This document shows, one piece after another, positions 61,735 to 64,000 of a stretch of DNA of 64,000 bases. Under the pieces are notes generated by a model, which was not told where the DNA came from, ran no database searches, and saw only the letters and a program-made list of their open reading frames with translations. The stretch lies in contig NZ_FNVO01000011.1 of NCBI RefSeq assembly GCF_900108175.1, positions 1-64,000 on the forward strand, read 5' to 3'. Numbering within the stretch: the first letter of the stretch is position 1; the number at the start of each line of letters is the position of its first letter. The DNA is from Thermomonospora echinospora (GTDB taxonomy: Bacteria; Actinomycetota; Actinomycetes; Streptosporangiales; Streptosporangiaceae). The position numbers were made by a program, and so were the translations under genes.

Positions 61735-62175
61735 CTACTGGGCGGAGATCCCCCCGTTGCCGACAGGGGCGTGTTCCGGCGTCTGCTCGGGCAGGGAGTG
61801 CGAACTCCGTCGGGCGGCCGCCGCTCCGGCCAGCCCCAGCGCCGCGACCGCCCCCAGCATCGCCAGGGCGGCGTTGCGGGTCCGGGGCGTCCGCTTCGGG
61901 GGCTCGATCCGGTGGGCGGTGCCGGTCAGGAACGAGGACACCCTGGGGGCCAGGTCGTGCTCGACGTAACCGGCCGCCCGTTCCAGCTGCGGGGCGCTCC
62001 AGCTGCGGGCGTCCATCACGCGTTCGGTGGCGTAGACACGCGAGCGCTGTGCCGCGGGGCCGAGCCGGTCGGCCGCGGTCAGCGCGCCCTGTCTGGCCAC
62101 CTCCTGCATGTGACGCAGCCGCGAGGTGTCGATCGAGACCTGGGGCCTGCGACGAACTGATATCAAAGGGGACAC
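61735..62175 (-). CDS. DUF5324-like membrane protein
   Basis: A 146-residue protein: SIDTSRLRHMQEVARQGALTAADRLGPAAQRSRVYATERVMDARSWSAPQLERAAGYVEHDLAPRVSSFL, then one membrane helix NAALAMLGAVAALGLAGAAAA near the C-terminus. Position beside the cyclophilin and rhomboid genes, and layout, match the DUF5324 proteins of streptomycetes as I recall them. Role unknown. It is divergent from the cyclophilin gene. Confidence 0.7.
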   Translation of the reverse strand: MSPLISVRRRPQVSIDTSRLRHMQEVARQGALTAADRLGPAAQRSRVYATERVMDARSWSAPQLERAAGYVEHDLAPRVSSFLTGTAHRIEPPKRTPRTRNAALAMLGAVAALGLAGAAAARRSSHSLPEQTPEHAPVGNGGISAQ

Positions 62176-62418
62176 GTTAACCTCCCTATTTGCGAGGTCC
62201 TGTCAGCACCCTTCCCTCAGGGCGCAAGGTAAACCCCGTTCGTGGGAGGATGCGATCACGCATTGTGAGGCAGATACCGGCCCGCACTCTGGGTAGGAAC
62301 GGGCCGGCCGGAACCAGATTCCGGCCGGACGGACGCGGCGCGGCCGGCGACCCCGGCGCTCCCGCCCGCGTACCCGATCATGACCGGCGGGCACCGACAT
62401 CGAAGGAGGCGGCCTTCC

Positions 62419-62949
62419 ATGGCTGAGGAACTCATCGCGACCATGAACACCACCCTGGGGCCGATCGTGCTGCGGCTCTTCCCCGAGCAGTCGCCCAAGA
62501 CGGTGCAGAACTTCGTGGGCCTGGCGGAGGGTTCGCGGCAGTGGACCGACCCGCGCACCGGCCGGCCGTCCAACGAGCCGCTCTACAACGGGACGATCTT
62601 CCACCGGGTGATCGACGGTTTCATGATCCAGGGCGGTGACCCGCTGGGCACCGGCACCGGCGGCCCCGGCTACAAGTTCGAGGACGAGTTCGCCTCGGGG
62701 CTGGCGTTCGACCGGCCGTACCTGCTGGCCATGGCCAACGCCGGGGCCAACACCAACGGCTCGCAGTTCTTCATCACGCTGTCGGTGGAGCAGACCGCGC
62801 ACCTGACCGGCGGGCACACCATCTTCGGTGAGGTGATCTCGGGCACCGACGTGGTCGACCGGATCGCCAAGGTTCCCACCGGTCCGCGGAACCGCCCTGT
62901 TCAGGACATTACGATCGAGTCGGTGACGATCGAGCGTCGCCAGTCGTAG
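62419..62949 (+). CDS. ppiA: cyclophilin-type peptidyl-prolyl cis-trans isomerase
   Basis: A 176-residue cytosolic cyclophilin that speeds proline isomerisation in folding proteins. The signature FHRVIDGFMIQGGDPLGTGTGGPGYKFEDEF and LAMANAGANTNGSQFFITLS hold the active-site Arg, Phe and Gln. AGGAGG lies about nine bases before the ATG. It precedes the rhomboid gene, an order kept near oriC in many actinobacteria. Confidence 0.95.
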   Translation: MAEELIATMNTTLGPIVLRLFPEQSPKTVQNFVGLAEGSRQWTDPRTGRPSNEPLYNGTIFHRVIDGFMIQGGDPLGTGTGGPGYKFEDEFASGLAFDRPYLLAMANAGANTNGSQFFITLSVEQTAHLTGGHTIFGEVISGTDVVDRIAKVPTGPRNRPVQDITIESVTIERRQS

Positions 62950-63002
62950 TCAAGGGTGTGAACCTCTCCAGCGCGTTCGCGCCCCGGCCAGGAGCGTGAA
63001 CG

Positions 63003-63914
63003 ATGAACGCACAAGCCCCCGGGGCGCCCACCGAGGCGCCGACCTGCTACCGCCATCCGGACCGGGAGACCTACGTCCGGTGCACCCGGTGCGACCGGTA
63101 CATCTGCCCGGACTGCATGCGGGACGCCGCCGTGGGTCACCAGTGTGTGGAGTGCGTGCGGGAGGGCAACCGGACGGTGCGGCAGCCGCGGACCGTCTTC
63201 GGCGGCCAGGTGTCGGCGACCCCGGTGATCACCTACACCCTGATCGCGCTGAACGTGCTGGCCTACGTCGCGCAGATCTCCCGGCCGCGCCTGGTGGGCG
63301 AGTTCATGATGGTGGGGGTGTTCACCGACCGGTTCGGCTTCGTGCATCCCGGCGGGGTGGCCGACGGTGAGTGGTACCGGCTGATCACCGCGGCCTTCCT
63401 GCACTCGCCGCCCGATGGCGGGTCCTTCGGCATCACCCACATCCTGTTCAACATGTGGGCGTTGTGGGTGATCGGCCCGCAACTGGAACGGGTGCTGGGC
63501 CACTGGCGCTTCATCACGCTGTACCTGCTGTCGGCGCTCGGCGGATCGGTGCTGCTGTACCTGGTCGATCCGGCGGGTGCCGCGGTCGGCGCGTCCGGGG
63601 CGATCTTCGGGTTGTTCGGCGCGTTCTTCGTGATCGCCAAGCGGATGAACGCCCCGGCCGGGGGCATCGTGTTCCTGCTGGTCCTCAACCTGGTGATCAC
63701 GTTCACCGTGCCGGGGATCTCCTGGGAGGGCCATGTGGGCGGCCTGCTGGTCGGCGGTGCCCTGGCCGCCGCCTACGCCTACGTCCCGGCCGCCCGGGAG
63801 CAGGACGGGCGCCGGACCGTCCTGCACGCGGCGGCCGGCGCGGCCATGCTGGTACTGCTGGTCGCGCTGGTGGTGGTCAAGACGTCGCAACTGGCCGGGA
63901 TGACCGCCCTGTGA
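63003..63914 (+). CDS. rhomboid family intramembrane serine protease
   Basis: A 303-residue rhomboid. The N-terminal 55 residues are a B-box-like zinc domain (CYRHPDRETYVRCTRCDRYICPDCMRDAAVGHQCVECV). Six or seven helices follow. The catalytic Ser is in GASGAIFGLFGAFF and the His in SWEGHVGGLLVGG; THILFNMWALWVIGPQLERVLGHWRF carries the conserved HxxxN. It cleaves membrane-spanning substrates. It starts 53 bases after the cyclophilin gene and probably shares its transcript. Confidence 0.94.
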   Translation: MNAQAPGAPTEAPTCYRHPDRETYVRCTRCDRYICPDCMRDAAVGHQCVECVREGNRTVRQPRTVFGGQVSATPVITYTLIALNVLAYVAQISRPRLVGEFMMVGVFTDRFGFVHPGGVADGEWYRLITAAFLHSPPDGGSFGITHILFNMWALWVIGPQLERVLGHWRFITLYLLSALGGSVLLYLVDPAGAAVGASGAIFGLFGAFFVIAKRMNAPAGGIVFLLVLNLVITFTVPGISWEGHVGGLLVGGALAAAYAYVPAAREQDGRRTVLHAAAGAAMLVLLVALVVVKTSQLAGMTAL

Positions 63915-63918
63915 CCCG

Positions 63919-63944
63919 CCTCGCGGAGGCCGACCTCCGCGAGG
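63919..63944. terminator. terminator after rhomboid gene
   Basis: CCTCGCGGAGG, CCGA, CCTCCGCGAGG: perfect 11-base arms five bases after the rhomboid stop. Nothing further is supported up to the window end. Confidence 0.85.
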
Positions 63945-64000
63945 TGCCGGTCCCAGGGCAGCACTGTGGGACCGGGCAGGGTGATGCCCGGTCCGTCCAC

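Overview
The window is high-GC DNA with actinobacterial gene content: two luciferase-like flavin/F420-type oxidoreductases, IclR, TetR, GntR and WYL regulators, HelR, a DLW-39 protein, DUF3618, and a rhomboid/cyclophilin pair. It most resembles a Streptosporangiales-type actinomycete (Actinomadura-like); the genus is an inference. DLW-39, tRNA-Ala(UGC), cyclophilin and rhomboid usually lie close to oriC in actinobacteria, so the right half is probably origin-proximal, although dnaA, dnaN and gyrA are not in the window.

Left part (1-24 kb): a truncated IS256-type transposase, a GNAT acetyltransferase, a cupin and a tnpB-only IS200/IS605-type element inserted just before a methyltransferase. 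Next come a flavin oxidoreductase, a secreted beta-propeller divergent from a TetR regulator across a perfect palindrome, and a large DUF11 protein with a low-complexity Cys-ending tail. A catabolic block follows (one SDR, an IclR regulator, two more SDRs, two FAH-family hydrolases), then a flavin oxidoreductase coupled to a trehalose-synthase-like GH13, PAP2, DUF3618, OsmC, a lipoprotein and a putative methyltransferase.

Middle (24-37 kb): a dense DnaA-box cluster (24.24-24.47 kb) with no dnaA beside it, a DUF418 membrane protein, HelR, epoxide hydrolase and WYL regulator, aldo/keto reductase, EamA transporter, SDR, a repeat-rich acidic membrane protein, DLW-39, a CHAP/peptidoglycan-binding protein and tRNA-Ala.

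37.1-48.85 kb is an 11.7-kb pSAM2-type actinomycete integrative and conjugative element (AICE). It sits in the 3' half of tRNA-Ala between 44-bp direct repeats. It carries int, a frameshifted xis, an HUH-type rep, an FtsK-like tra, a Pra-like activator, a GntR (KorSA-like) regulator with operator-like repeats, several small proteins, and a rightward cargo of a class IV aminotransferase, an XRE-SUMF1 fusion, and two further genes. To its right lie fossils of related elements (truncated int, an int tail, a degenerate att), so the site has been used repeatedly.

Right part (50.6-64 kb): MarR regulator and Dyp peroxidase with twin palindromes, DUF1330, a TenA-like protein ending in a 29-bp tandem repeat, a cation/proton antiporter, an FGly-type sulfatase, a GlxA-type regulator, rhodanese, DEAD-box helicase, hexapeptide acyltransferase, a DUF5324-like protein, cyclophilin and rhomboid.
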